The notes: a model not told the origin generated them from the letters alone. DNA of 64,000 bases from Streptacidiphilus jeojiense (GCF_000719095.1 NZ_JOEH01000017.1:106332-170331); one strand, 5' to 3'. Counted from the first letter of the stretch, positions 15,947 to 23,974 are shown. Made by a program: numbers and translations.

Positions 15947-16267
15947 CTACAGCCAGTTGCCCCAGCCGAAGGTGAACAGGTAGGCCCTGCGTACGGCATC
16001 CCGACCGTGGCGTCCGCGCAGCCGGAGCACCGTCAGTGTCAGGGTGAAGAGCGCCACGAAGCCCAGCGCCACCAGTGCGCCGGACCACGGCCCCGCGTAG
16101 CACCCCGTCACCACGGAGACCAGGACGACCGCCCCCGCGCCCACATGCGCCGCCGGCATGTCGGCCCGAAATACCTCACGCAGCAGGCGTCGGTTGTCCC
16201 GCAGATCTCGCAGGTAGCGCTCCCGGGCCGCCTCCGGGTCTGCCGGTCCGTCAGGCCAGTTGTCCAC
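15947..16267 (-). CDS. Small membrane protein of unknown function
   Basis: 106 residues from GTG. An acidic/Arg-rich helical N-terminus (DPEAARERYLRDLRDN) is followed by two helices (GAVVLVSVVTGCYAG and GALVALGFVALFTLTLTVL) and an aromatic C-terminus. A G-rich tract adjoins the start codon. Function unknown. Confidence 0.68.
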   Translation of the reverse strand: MDNWPDGPADPEAARERYLRDLRDNRRLLREVFRADMPAAHVGAGAVVLVSVVTGCYAGPWSGALVALGFVALFTLTLTVLRLRGRHGRDAVRRAYLFTFGWGNWL

Positions 16268-16392
16268 TCCGCCCCCAACCCCATGGCCGATCTCGCCCGG
16301 CCACCGTAGTGCCTGCGACCCCTGGGGTGAGGGCCGGTTGGCGCGTCGCTAGGATCCACTGACTTCCGCACAGCAGTCACACAAGGGGGACC

Positions 16393-16968
16393 ATGTTCAG
16401 GATCGCGCGCTCCGCTGCGATGGCCGTTGCTGTCGCAGCGGCCTTCGCGGTCACGCCCACTGCCGCCGATGCGGCCACGGCACACGCCTACAGGCAGGCG
16501 TGCTGGGACGGCAGTCTCCAGGCTGCCGGCCACTTCGGCGTGGTGCCCGATGCCCACCGTGCCGGCCAGAAGCTGGACGTCTGGACGCCGATCAAGAACC
16601 GGGACACCATCCGGCGATGGGCCCAGTACAGCCTCACCATCGACGCCGGAGGCAAATGGCGCACCGTTCCGCCCACCGTGTGGTGGCGTGTCGACAAGGG
16701 CGGCTGGCACCAGATCCACTTCACCTGGCACCCCGGCGGGAAGAACTTCGACCCGGTCTGGACCACCGCCCAACTGGGCCTCGGGTTCTTCAACCCGGGC
16801 CAGACCCGCACTCTGGAGATCTCCACCAGCTTCGTCCGGAACGCCCACTCCGGCATGTACTCGGGTTGGGAGCAGTTCTCGACCCCCTGGTGCACCACCG
16901 CGGGAGGCCGTCTGGAGCAGGGGTCCTCCGCCGTGGCCTTCTACTACGACCCCTCCCACCCGAATTAG
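16393..16968 (+). CDS. Secreted protein of unknown function
   Basis: 191 residues with a clear signal peptide (about 1-27, ending ADAATA). The mature part is aromatic and Trp-rich, beta-like (WRTVPPTVWWRVDKGGWHQIHF), with two Cys (ACWDG and PWCTT). AAGGGGG lies 3 bases before the ATG. It is probably an extracellular single-domain protein; the family is not recognised. Confidence 0.78.
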   Translation: MFRIARSAAMAVAVAAAFAVTPTAADAATAHAYRQACWDGSLQAAGHFGVVPDAHRAGQKLDVWTPIKNRDTIRRWAQYSLTIDAGGKWRTVPPTVWWRVDKGGWHQIHFTWHPGGKNFDPVWTTAQLGLGFFNPGQTRTLEISTSFVRNAHSGMYSGWEQFSTPWCTTAGGRLEQGSSAVAFYYDPSHPN

Positions 16969-17004
16969 GTCAGATCCGGCTGAGCCCTGGTTGGAGGAAC
17001 ATCC

Positions 17005-17376
17005 GTGATCGGTACGTTGCAGTGCGTGGTTCTGGACTGTCCGGATGTCCTCGAACTGGCCCGGTTCTACGAGGCGCTCCTCGGTGGGGTGGTCGATCAG
17101 CCGGATCCCAGGTGGGCGGTCAGTGACGACTTCTCGACTCTGCACACGGGGTTCGGCCTGGTGTTCGCGTTCCAGCGGGTGGAGGACTACCACGCCCCGC
17201 GGTGGCCCGATGCCGCTCGCCCGCAGCAGTTCCATCTGGATCTGGATGTTCCCGACCTCGAGCGCGCCCAGGAGCAGGTCAATGCCCTCGGGGCCACGTT
17301 GCTCCGTGCCGACCCCCGTGGTTGGAGGATCTTCGCGGACCCGGCGGGCCACCCCTTCTGCCTTCTTCGAGGCTGA
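17005..17376 (+). CDS. VOC (glyoxalase/bleomycin-resistance fold) protein
   Basis: 123 residues from GTG with GGAGG 7 bases upstream. The beta-alpha-beta pattern (CVVLDCPDVLELARFYEALLG) repeated in the second half (FHLDLDVPDLERAQEQV...ADPAGHPFCL) is that of a single-chain vicinal oxygen chelate protein, probably a dimer. Substrate unknown; likely housekeeping detoxification or ring-cleavage type chemistry by family. Confidence 0.88.
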   Translation: MIGTLQCVVLDCPDVLELARFYEALLGGVVDQPDPRWAVSDDFSTLHTGFGLVFAFQRVEDYHAPRWPDAARPQQFHLDLDVPDLERAQEQVNALGATLLRADPRGWRIFADPAGHPFCLLRG

Positions 17377-17431
17377 CGGTTGTCTCGGCGGGATGCGTGT
17401 CCCGATGCTGTGCTGAATCGTTTATTCGGGC

Positions 17432-17629
17432 ATGGACACTGCTCTGGCCGCCACTCCCCCCGTTCCCGCGCCCGCCGGGCGGCGCCGTCGTTCGCGGCGG
17501 GTCGTGGCGGATCCGGACGAGCCCGTGTACGCGGCCCTGGTCGCCGAGTGGCGCGGGCGCGGGCGGACCATCCCCGGCGAGACGGACTGGGAGTGGCTGG
17601 ACCTGGCCGCGTACGACGGCCGGCGGTAG
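17432..17629 (+). CDS. Small protein of unknown function
   Basis: 65 residues: a Pro/Arg-rich N-terminus and a C-terminal part (VYAALVAEWRGRGRTI then DWEWLDLAAY) that looks like a short folded or peptide-binding region. Codon bias supports coding. No ribosome-binding site is obvious. No family recognised. Confidence 0.5.
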   Translation: MDTALAATPPVPAPAGRRRRSRRVVADPDEPVYAALVAEWRGRGRTIPGETDWEWLDLAAYDGRR

Positions 17630-17773
17630 GCGGCTGCGCCGTCGGCGGTGGTGGCCGCTCCGGTGCTGTTGCGATTGCCGCCTGTGAATTATGGAGAAGT
17701 TGTGCCCAACTGGTCTTGTCTTCAACTACCTTGATGGCCCGGCATGTGTGTGACACAGGGAGAGCTGGCGGCC

Positions 17774-18100
17774 ATGGGCACTGGATCGAGTACCGCCGTG
17801 GTGGTTCTGGACGGTGGTCCCGTCGTGGAGATCCTGTTGGAGGGCGATCTGGACCTGGCCGTGTCCCCGCTGCTGGCGCCGGTGGTGCGGCAGGTGCTGG
17901 TGGACCCGCTGGTGCGCTCGATCGAGCTCGACGTCGCGCTGGTCGCGTTCTGCGACAGCAGCGGGCTGAGTGCGCTGCTCAACGCCAGGAACCGGGCGGC
18001 GGAGAAGGGTGTGTCGCTCCGGCTCGTACGGGTGGGCGCACGGCTGGAGCGGCTGCTCGCGGCGACCGGGCTCGGACGGGTGCTCGGGGTCGCCGGGTGA
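17774..18100 (+). CDS. STAS-domain anti-sigma-factor antagonist
   Basis: 108 residues of a single STAS domain: VVEILLEGDLDLAVSP, then the switch loop CDSSGLSALLNARNRA, where the second Ser of DSSG is the usual phosphorylation site. It should bind and sequester an RsbW-like anti-sigma kinase when unphosphorylated. No kinase is adjacent. The ATG at 17774 is chosen from the domain boundary; ATG 17744 and GTG 17750 are in frame upstream. The SpoIIE-type phosphatase at 61631 is a candidate activator of such proteins, though that pairing is speculation. Confidence 0.85.
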   Translation: MGTGSSTAVVVLDGGPVVEILLEGDLDLAVSPLLAPVVRQVLVDPLVRSIELDVALVAFCDSSGLSALLNARNRAAEKGVSLRLVRVGARLERLLAATGLGRVLGVAG

Positions 18101-18107
18101 GCGGGCC

Positions 18108-18160
18108 AGCGGACGGACGGGGACGGACGCGGACGGGCGGACGGACGCGGACGGGCGGAC
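18108..18160. repeat. 18-bp GGACG-type tandem repeat
   Basis: The 18-bp unit GGACGGACGCGGACGGGC occurs twice in perfect succession (18121-18138 and 18139-18156), with partial copies on both sides. It starts 8 bases after the STAS gene stop. It is intergenic; effect unknown. Confidence 0.8.
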
Positions 18161-18256
18161 CGGCAGGCCGGCTGACGGGCACGGCGACGGCTCCGTAGGA
18201 CTTCCGTAAGCAGGCGGTTCACGTGATTCGATGATCCGTGGCGGTCTCATGGAGAG

Positions 18257-19423
18257 GTGTCCAGACAGACTCTGCAGAGATCAGTTCTCGCCAAGGTTCC
18301 ACCCGGGCTGCATCCGGCGCGGTTGCAGTCCGCATTCCGTTCCCGGCTGCACGAACCGCGCACCGCCGTGGTGATCGGACGGTGGCTCGGCGCCGCCTTC
18401 GTGATCTGCTTCCTGACCGGCCTGATCAGCCACGGGCTGCAGGACCCGCCCGGATGGCTGCGCGACCACCTGCCCAGCCGGCCGGTCGACGGCTACCGGA
18501 TCACCCAGGGGCTGCACGTCATCAGCGGCATCGCGGCGATCCCGCTGCTCGGCGCGAAGCTGTGGACGGTGTATCCCCGGCTGTTCGCCTGGCCGCCGGT
18601 GCGCAGCGTGCTGCACGCGCTGGAGCGGCTGGGCATCGTCCTGCTGCTCGGGGCGGCGCTGCTGGAGGTCTTCACCGGGCTGCTGAACACGCTGCAGTGG
18701 TACCCCTGGCCGTTCCCGTTCCGGCAGACCCACTTCTGGCTGGCCTGGATCGCGGTGGGCGGGCTGCTGCTCCACATCGCCGCCAAGTACCCGGAGATCA
18801 GCGCGAACTGGCGCAGGGTCAGGGCAGCCCCGGTGCCCGGGCGGCGGGCGTTCCTGACCGGGGTGGCAGTTTCGGTGGCGACGGTCACCGCGGTCACCGC
18901 CGGCCAGTCGGTGCCCTGGCTGCGGCGGCTGGACCTGCTGGCGCCGCGCCGTCCCGACATCGGGCCGCAGGGCCTGCCGGTCAACCGGACCGCGGCCGCC
19001 GCCGGGACCGCCGGGGTCAGGGCGGCCGGCTGGCGGCTGACCGTGGCCGGCCCGGCCCCGTACACGCTGACGCTGGCCGAGCTGGAGGCGCTGCCCCAGT
19101 ACACGGCGCTGCTGCCGATCTCCTGCGTCGAGGGGTGGAGCGCCTCGGCGCACTGGACCGGGGTGCGGGTGCGCGACCTGCTGGACCGGGCCGGGGCCCG
19201 GGCCGGGGCCCGGCTGCGGGTGGTGTCGCTGGAACGCTACGGCGGCTATGCGACGACCGAGATGGAGGCGTCCTACGCCCGGGACCCGCTGACCCTGCTC
19301 GCCCTGCGGGTCAACGGCGAGGTGCTGGCGCCCGACCACGGGTACCCGGCGCGGATCATCGCGCCGAACCGGCCGGGCGTGCTGCAGACCAAGTGGGTGT
19401 CCCGACTGGAGGTGCTCGGATGA
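18257..19423 (+). CDS. Membrane molybdopterin oxidoreductase with cytochrome-b561-like domain
   Basis: 388 residues. The N-terminal half has about four to five transmembrane helices with spaced His (QGLHVISGI, FRQTHFWLAW, GLLLHIAAKY) suited to haem ligation. A Tat-like RRAFLTGVAVS precedes the catalytic half. The C-terminal half is an oxidoreductase molybdopterin-binding domain with SCVEGWSASAHWTGV, whose Cys is the expected Mo ligand. It probably moves electrons between a periplasm-side Mo centre and the membrane. GTG start with GGAGAG almost adjacent. Heads a run of three overlapping genes. Confidence 0.86.
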   Translation: MSRQTLQRSVLAKVPPGLHPARLQSAFRSRLHEPRTAVVIGRWLGAAFVICFLTGLISHGLQDPPGWLRDHLPSRPVDGYRITQGLHVISGIAAIPLLGAKLWTVYPRLFAWPPVRSVLHALERLGIVLLLGAALLEVFTGLLNTLQWYPWPFPFRQTHFWLAWIAVGGLLLHIAAKYPEISANWRRVRAAPVPGRRAFLTGVAVSVATVTAVTAGQSVPWLRRLDLLAPRRPDIGPQGLPVNRTAAAAGTAGVRAAGWRLTVAGPAPYTLTLAELEALPQYTALLPISCVEGWSASAHWTGVRVRDLLDRAGARAGARLRVVSLERYGGYATTEMEASYARDPLTLLALRVNGEVLAPDHGYPARIIAPNRPGVLQTKWVSRLEVLG

Positions 19424-20016
19424 GCCGGGCGACACGGGTGAGCCGGACGACACGGGTGAGCCGGGCGACACGGGTGCGGCTGGCGCTGCTGGTGGCGGGG
19501 GTCTCCCTGCTGGTGTTCGGGGTCCAGGGCCTGCTGGACGAGCCGTACCTCAGCGGGCACCGGCTGCAGGTGCTGGTCTGGGCGGCGGGCGGGATCCTGC
19601 TGCACGACGGGGTGTGGATCCCGCTGGTGCTGGTGGTCGGGCTGCTGCTGGGCCGGGTGGTGCCGGACCGGGTGCGGGGCGCCGTCACGGCAGGGCTGAT
19701 GACGTCTGCCGCACTCGCCGCGGTGGGGCTGCCCGCGGTGGTCCGGGAGCACGACCACAACGGCAACCCGACCCTGCTGCCGCTCCCGTACCTGCGGAAC
19801 TGGCTGCTGCTGCTCGCCGCGGTGGCCGCCGGGACGGCGGTGGCCGTCGTGGTGCAGTGGCGGCGCGGTCGAGTGGGCAGGGGCCCATCCGGAGCCGGTC
19901 GACCAGGACCCGGCCGATCCGGAGGGGATCGGTCCGGTGGCCAATCCGGGAGGCCGACAGGTCCGAATGCGAGGCGTGACCGAGAACCGCGACAGAAGCC
20001 AACAAACCTGGCATAG
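19420..20016 (+). CDS. Membrane protein with repeat-encoded N-terminus
   Basis: 198 residues. About three to four helices (LALLVAGVSLLVFGV, LQVLVWAAGGILLHDGVW, then a helix after a DHNGNP loop), and a Pro/Gly/Arg-rich tail. The extreme N-terminus is RATRVSRTTRVSRATRV, encoded by three 18-bp repeats. The start ATG overlaps the stop of the upstream oxidoreductase (ATGA). Its end overlaps the next oxidoreductase gene by about 80 bases in another frame. Probably a membrane partner of the two Mo enzymes. Confidence 0.72.
   Translation: MSRATRVSRTTRVSRATRVRLALLVAGVSLLVFGVQGLLDEPYLSGHRLQVLVWAAGGILLHDGVWIPLVLVVGLLLGRVVPDRVRGAVTAGLMTSAALAAVGLPAVVREHDHNGNPTLLPLPYLRNWLLLLAAVAAGTAVAVVVQWRRGRVGRGPSGAGRPGPGRSGGDRSGGQSGRPTGPNARRDREPRQKPTNLA
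19422..19475 (+). repeat. Three 18-bp coding repeats
   Basis: The unit GAGCCGGGCGACACGGGT occurs three times in tandem (19422-19439, 19440-19457, 19458-19475); the middle copy has one A for G. The repeats are in frame and add basic residues in front of the first helix. Copy number may vary between strains. Confidence 0.9.
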
Positions 20017-21607
20017 CGCCGCCCGGCTGCTCCGGGTCGGGCTCGGCGCGCTGAGCGGTTTGGTGGCGGGCTTCACCGCGTTGGCGGTCGCGGAACTGGC
20101 TTCGGTCCCGGTGCGACAGCAGGCGGGTCCGGTCACGGCGGTGGGCGGCGCGGTCATCGACCGGACGCCGGGGGCCGTGAAGGAGTTCGCGGTCCGGCAC
20201 TTCGGGACCAACGACAAGCTGATGCTGCAACTGGGCATCCTGGCGCTGCTCGCCGTCTTCGCGATGGCCATCGGTGCGGTCGCGGTGCGGTGGCGCCGAC
20301 TCGGGGCCGCGGGGGTGCTCCTCTTCGGGTTGCTCGGCGCCGTTGCCGCCGCCTCGCGTCCGGACGCGGGCAGTCTCGACTGGCTGCCCTCCGCGGTGGG
20401 TGCGGTGGCCGGGGCGGCGGTGCTGTACCTGCTGGCGGGGCGGTTGACGCCCGCCGGGTCCGCCGGGCCGGACGGGGCGCAGGAGGCGGAAGGAGTCGCG
20501 CCCGAAGGGGCTTTCGACCGACGCGGCTTCGTCCTGCTGGCGCTCGCCGCTTCGGCGGCCTCGGCGGGACTGGGGGCACTCGGGCGCGGCCTCAACGCCG
20601 CCGGCGGGGACAGGGCCGTCGCCGAGCGCGCCGCCGTGGCCCTTCCGGTGCCTTCGTCCCGGGCTGCGGCCCTGCCGCGCGGGGTCGACCTCAAGGTGCC
20701 CGGGCTCAGCGCCTTCACCACGCCCAACCCGTCCTTCTACCGGGTCGACACCGCACTGGTGGTGCCCCGGGTGAACGCCGACTCCTGGCGGCTGCGGATC
20801 CACGGGAAGGGCGTCAGCAAGGAGTTGAACCTCGGCTACCACGATCTGCTCGCCCGCGACCTGATCGAGCGTGACATCACCCTGACCTGCGTATCCAACG
20901 AGGTCGGCGGCCCTTACCTGGGCAATGCCCGCTGGATCGGCGTCCCGCTGGCGCCCTTGCTGCGTGAGGCCGGGGTCCGGCCGCCCTCCCGGGGCGGACC
21001 GGCGGACCAGCTCCTGGCCCGGTCGGTGGACGACATGATGATCGGCAGTCCGGTGGAGACCGTCATGGACGGCCGGGACGCCATGCTGGCCCTGGGGATG
21101 AACGGCGAGCCGCTGCCCTTCGCGCACGGCTTCCCAGTGCGGATGCTGGTCCCCGGCCTGTACGGCTACGTGTCGGCCTGCAAGTGGCTCAGGGATCTGG
21201 AGCTGACCAGCTTCTCGGACTACGACGCCTACTGGGTGCGCCGCGGCTGGTCGCCGCAGGCCCCGATCAAGACCGAGTCCAGGATCGACACCCCCAAGCC
21301 GTTCGCGCAGATCGGCGCGGCCGAGGGGGCTGTGGCGGTGGCCGGGGTCGCCTGGGCGCAGCACCGGGGCGTCGACCGGGTCGAGGTACGGGTGGACGGC
21401 GGCCCCTGGCACACCGCCGACCTCGCGGCCGAGGACACCACGGACACCTGGCGGCAGTGGGTCTGGCGATGGCCGGCCACCCCGGGCTCGCACACCCTCG
21501 AGGTGCGGGCGACCGACCGCACCGGATACACGCAGACCGACCAGCGTGTCGGAACGGTTCCGAACGGCGCGACCGGCTGGCACTCGGTGGTCGTCAGCGT
21601 TGGCTGA
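19937..21607 (+). CDS. Membrane-anchored sulfite-oxidase-type molybdopterin oxidoreductase
   Basis: 556 residues. The N-terminus carries about four helices (LSGLVAGFTALAVAELASVPV and others up to 180). Then come a hydrophobic Arg-preceded segment and the Mo-cofactor domain (RIHGKGVSKELNLGYHDL, then TLTCVSNEVGG with the likely Mo-ligating Cys, then YGYVSACKWLRDL). A C-terminal Mo-co dimerisation/Ig-like domain ends the protein. GTG at 19937 is supported by GGAGGGG 9 bases upstream; later in-frame starts (19970, 19979) exist. With the preceding two genes it forms a redox cluster next to the fasciclin and sigK genes. Confidence 0.88.
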   Translation: MANPGGRQVRMRGVTENRDRSQQTWHSAARLLRVGLGALSGLVAGFTALAVAELASVPVRQQAGPVTAVGGAVIDRTPGAVKEFAVRHFGTNDKLMLQLGILALLAVFAMAIGAVAVRWRRLGAAGVLLFGLLGAVAAASRPDAGSLDWLPSAVGAVAGAAVLYLLAGRLTPAGSAGPDGAQEAEGVAPEGAFDRRGFVLLALAASAASAGLGALGRGLNAAGGDRAVAERAAVALPVPSSRAAALPRGVDLKVPGLSAFTTPNPSFYRVDTALVVPRVNADSWRLRIHGKGVSKELNLGYHDLLARDLIERDITLTCVSNEVGGPYLGNARWIGVPLAPLLREAGVRPPSRGGPADQLLARSVDDMMIGSPVETVMDGRDAMLALGMNGEPLPFAHGFPVRMLVPGLYGYVSACKWLRDLELTSFSDYDAYWVRRGWSPQAPIKTESRIDTPKPFAQIGAAEGAVAVAGVAWAQHRGVDRVEVRVDGGPWHTADLAAEDTTDTWRQWVWRWPATPGSHTLEVRATDRTGYTQTDQRVGTVPNGATGWHSVVVSVG

Positions 21608-21636
21608 CGAAACCCCAAAAATCCTTCTGTACAAGG

Positions 21637-21664
21637 CAATCCATGACAAATGCTGCTTCGAATA
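21637..21664 (+). promoter_or_regulatory. SigK-type promoter of the fasciclin gene
   Basis: CAATCC (21637-21642), 16 bases, CGAATA (21659-21664). As I recall, the Mycobacterium SigK consensus is CCATCC with 16-17 bases to CCGAAT. The same CAATCC-N16-CGAA layout occurs before sigK. The distance to the ATG at 21689 leaves room for a start site near 21671 and the AAAGGAG ribosome-binding site. Confidence 0.6.
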
Positions 21665-21688
21665 ACAGATGAGACAAAGGAGCCTTCC

Positions 21689-22360
21689 ATGACCACCATG
21701 CGCACCTTCCGTGCCACCCGCACCACCCGTATCGCCGCCGCTTCCGTTGCTGCAGGTGCTCTCGCCCTCGGCGCCGCCGCCTGTTCCAGTGGCTCCAGCG
21801 GCACCGGCTCGGCCAACGGCGGGGCCACGTCCTCGACGTCCTCCGCGGCGGCGTCCGGCGGTGCCTCCGGGACGGCGATGGCCGACGCGCCGTTCGGTTC
21901 GGCCTGCGCCACGGTCCCGGCGACCGGCGCCGGCAGCTTCGACGGCATGGCCCAGGCCCCGGTGGCGACGGCCGCGTCCAACAACCCGGCGCTGTCCACG
22001 CTGGTGACGGCCGTCAAGGCGGCGGGTCTGGTGGACACCCTGAACAGCGCGCAGAACATCACCGTCTTCGCGCCCGACAACGCCGCCTTCGCGAAACTGC
22101 CCAAGGCCACCCTGGACAAGGTGCTCGCGGACAAGGCGATGCTCACCAAGATCCTGACGTACCACGTGGTGGGTCAGAAGCTCACTCCGGCCCAGCTCGG
22201 CAGCGGCAGCTACCCCACGCTGGAGAAGCAGTCGCTGACCACCGCGGGCAGCGGCACGTCCTACACGGTGAACGGCACGGCGAAGGTCGTATGCGGCAAT
22301 GTCAGGACGGCGAACGCGAATGTCGAGATCATCGACACGGTGCTGATGCCGCCGTCCTGA
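21689..22360 (+). CDS. Fasciclin-domain lipoprotein (MPT70/MPT83-like)
   Basis: 223 residues. A signal peptide with lipobox LGAAAC (Cys 32), a Ser/Ala/Gly linker, then one fasciclin domain (LVTAVKAAGLVDTLNSAQNITVFAPDNAAFAKLP, split here by motifs H1 and NITVF; later ILTYHVVGQKL and a final IIDTVLMPP). It is expected to be lipid-anchored outside the cell and involved in adhesion or envelope interactions. AAAGGAG lies 6 bases before the ATG. Its position upstream of sigK-rskA mirrors the mycobacterial mpt83/mpt70 arrangement, and its promoter matches that of sigK. Confidence 0.92.
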   Translation: MTTMRTFRATRTTRIAAASVAAGALALGAAACSSGSSGTGSANGGATSSTSSAAASGGASGTAMADAPFGSACATVPATGAGSFDGMAQAPVATAASNNPALSTLVTAVKAAGLVDTLNSAQNITVFAPDNAAFAKLPKATLDKVLADKAMLTKILTYHVVGQKLTPAQLGSGSYPTLEKQSLTTAGSGTSYTVNGTAKVVCGNVRTANANVEIIDTVLMPPS

Positions 22361-22425
22361 TGCCCGGTGTTGGGGCGGTCGGCGGGAGCATTCGAATGAT
22401 CATCCGAACTTCCGCATGAACGGAC

Positions 22426-22453
22426 CAATCCGTCCCTGCGGTGGCGACGAACC
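22426..22453 (+). promoter_or_regulatory. SigK-type autoregulatory promoter of sigK
   Basis: CAATCC (22426-22431), 16 bases, CGAACC (22448-22453). The -35 element and spacing are identical to the motif before the fasciclin gene and the -10 shares CGAA. It lies 33 bases upstream of the sigK ATG at 22486, consistent with autoregulation. Confidence 0.55.
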
Positions 22454-22485
22454 AAGGGCGACCGCTGATCCCACCGGAGGTACCG

Positions 22486-23073
22486 ATGCACGTGGCAGCC
22501 CGCGGCGACGAGCCCGCGGCTCCCGGCCCAGGTTCCCTGGAGACGCTGCTCGACCGTGTCTCCAGGGGCGACCAACAGGCCTTCGAGACCGTCTACTCGG
22601 CTGTCGCCGGGCCCGTGCTCGGCCTGGTGCGCCGACTGCTCCGGGATCCTGCGCAGTCCGAGGAGGTGGCGCAGGAGGTGTTGATCGAGGTGTGGCGGTG
22701 CGCCGCCCGCTTCGATCCCGACCGGGGCAGCGCGATGGCCTGGATCATGACCATGGCGCACCGCCGCGCGGTGGACCGGGTGCGCTCGGCCCAGGCGTCG
22801 AGCGACCGGGAGCAGCGCGCGGCCGCCCGGGACCACTCGCCGGCCTTCGACGAGGTCAGCGAGCAGGTCGAACGCCGGCTGGAACGTGAGCAGGTACGGC
22901 GCTGCCTCGGGTCGCTCACGGAGTTGCAACGGGAGTCCGTGATGCTCGCCTACTACCGTGGCTGTACCTACCAGGAGACCGCCGACCTGCTCGGTATCGC
23001 ACTGGGGACCATCAAGACCCGACTCCGGGACGGACTCATCCGGCTCCGCGACTGCCTGGGGGTGACCTCGTGA
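22486..23073 (+). CDS. sigK: ECF sigma factor SigK
   Basis: 195 residues. Region 2 (FETVYSAVAGPVLGLVRRLL...EEVAQEVLIEVWR, then RGSAMAWIMTMAHRRAVDRVR) and region 4 (LTELQRESVMLAYYRGCTY, then the HTH ending IALGTIKTRLRDG) are complete. ATG at 22486 has CGGAGG 6 bases upstream; the earlier in-frame ATG (22441) lacks one and sits on the proposed promoter. It directs RNA polymerase to CAATCC-N16-CGAA type promoters by inference. The stop codon overlaps the start of the rskA-type gene, and family knowledge says RskA holds SigK inactive at the membrane. Confidence 0.93.
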   Translation: MHVAARGDEPAAPGPGSLETLLDRVSRGDQQAFETVYSAVAGPVLGLVRRLLRDPAQSEEVAQEVLIEVWRCAARFDPDRGSAMAWIMTMAHRRAVDRVRSAQASSDREQRAAARDHSPAFDEVSEQVERRLEREQVRRCLGSLTELQRESVMLAYYRGCTYQETADLLGIALGTIKTRLRDGLIRLRDCLGVTS

Positions 23074-23837
23074 CCAGTGCCGATCTGCACACGCTCACCG
23101 GCGCCTTCGCTCTCCATGCGCTCTCCGACCGGGAGTCCGAGGAGTTCGCCCGCCACCTGTCCGCCTGCGAGGCCTGTGACCAGGAGGTGCGGGAGCTCCA
23201 GGAGACGGCGGCGCGGTTGGCGCTCGCCGCGGCTGTGACGCCCTCGGCCGAGTTCCGGGCCCGGGTCATGGCGGCGCTGCCCGAGGTGAGGCAGCTGCCG
23301 CCGCTGGTCGAGAACGCGGGTGGGCGGTCCTTCTGGCCGCTGCGCCGGCGGTTGATCCAGCGTCGGCTGCCGCAACTCGCCCTGGCCGCCTGCCTGGTGC
23401 TGGCGCTGGTCGCGGGCGGGTTCGCGATCGACGCGCATCAGCAGGAGCAGCGGCAGCGGCAGGCCACCGCGCAGGCCCAGTCGCAGGCGGCCGCGCTGAG
23501 CGCGCTGTTCTCGGCGCCGGACGCCAGCTTCCACGGCGCAGCGGTGAAGGGCGGCGGCAGCAGTACGGTCGTCAGCTCGCAGCTGTTGCAGCAGACCGCC
23601 TTCGTCTTCCAGGGGCTGGCCGAACTGCCGTCCGGCAAGGTCTATGAGCTCTGGTACAGCAAGGGCGGCCACATGGTCCCGGCCGGGCTGCTGCCCGAGC
23701 GGGCCGTGGACGGCGCAACGATGCTGACCGGAACTCCGAGCGGTGCCGCCGGGGTCGGGGTGACTGTGGAGCCCGCGGGCGGGTCGCCGCAGCCCACGAC
23801 CACGCCGGTGGTGCTGGTGGGACTGCCGACGACGTGA
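23070..23837 (+). CDS. rskA: Anti-sigma factor RskA
   Basis: 255 residues. The N-terminal anti-sigma domain carries HxxxCxxC (His 29, Cys 33, Cys 36). A single transmembrane helix (LALAACLVLALVAGGFAI) follows at about 110-128, then a Gln-rich stretch and an extracytoplasmic RskA C-terminal domain (VFQGLAELPSGKVYELWY, then MVPAGLLP). GTG start overlapping the sigK stop (GTGA) implies coupled translation. By family precedent it sequesters SigK and releases it after regulated proteolysis, linking redox state at the envelope to the fasciclin gene. Confidence 0.93.
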   Translation: MTSADLHTLTGAFALHALSDRESEEFARHLSACEACDQEVRELQETAARLALAAAVTPSAEFRARVMAALPEVRQLPPLVENAGGRSFWPLRRRLIQRRLPQLALAACLVLALVAGGFAIDAHQQEQRQRQATAQAQSQAAALSALFSAPDASFHGAAVKGGGSSTVVSSQLLQQTAFVFQGLAELPSGKVYELWYSKGGHMVPAGLLPERAVDGATMLTGTPSGAAGVGVTVEPAGGSPQPTTTPVVLVGLPTT

Positions 23838-23844
23838 CGGTGCG

Positions 23845-23873
23845 CCGTCGCGGCGCTGGGATCGCCGCGACGG
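23845..23873 (+). terminator. Hairpin after rskA
   Basis: An 11-bp stem (23845-23855 with 23863-23873) with a 7-base loop, 7 bases after the rskA stop. No T-run. Confidence 0.7.
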
Positions 23874-23900
23874 TGCCTGTCCGACGTCGGCTGGGGGGAG

Positions 23901-23936
23901 TGTGGGCGGTCGGGTCCTCGGACCTGACCGCCCACA
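23901..23936 (+). terminator. Second, stronger hairpin before the TetR gene
   Basis: A 17-bp stem (23901-23917 with 23920-23936, one G-T pair) with a 2-base gap at the tip. It isolates the sigK unit from the TetR operon. Confidence 0.75.
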
Positions 23937-23974
23937 CGCATGTCCATGCAGGTGGGAGCGGTCTTGCGGACTGT

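Noticed and set aside
19685..22165. An 826-residue minus-strand open frame
   Set aside because: It lies opposite three well-supported plus-strand genes with clear motifs; its product is Arg/Gly-rich and typical of antisense frames in high-GC DNA.
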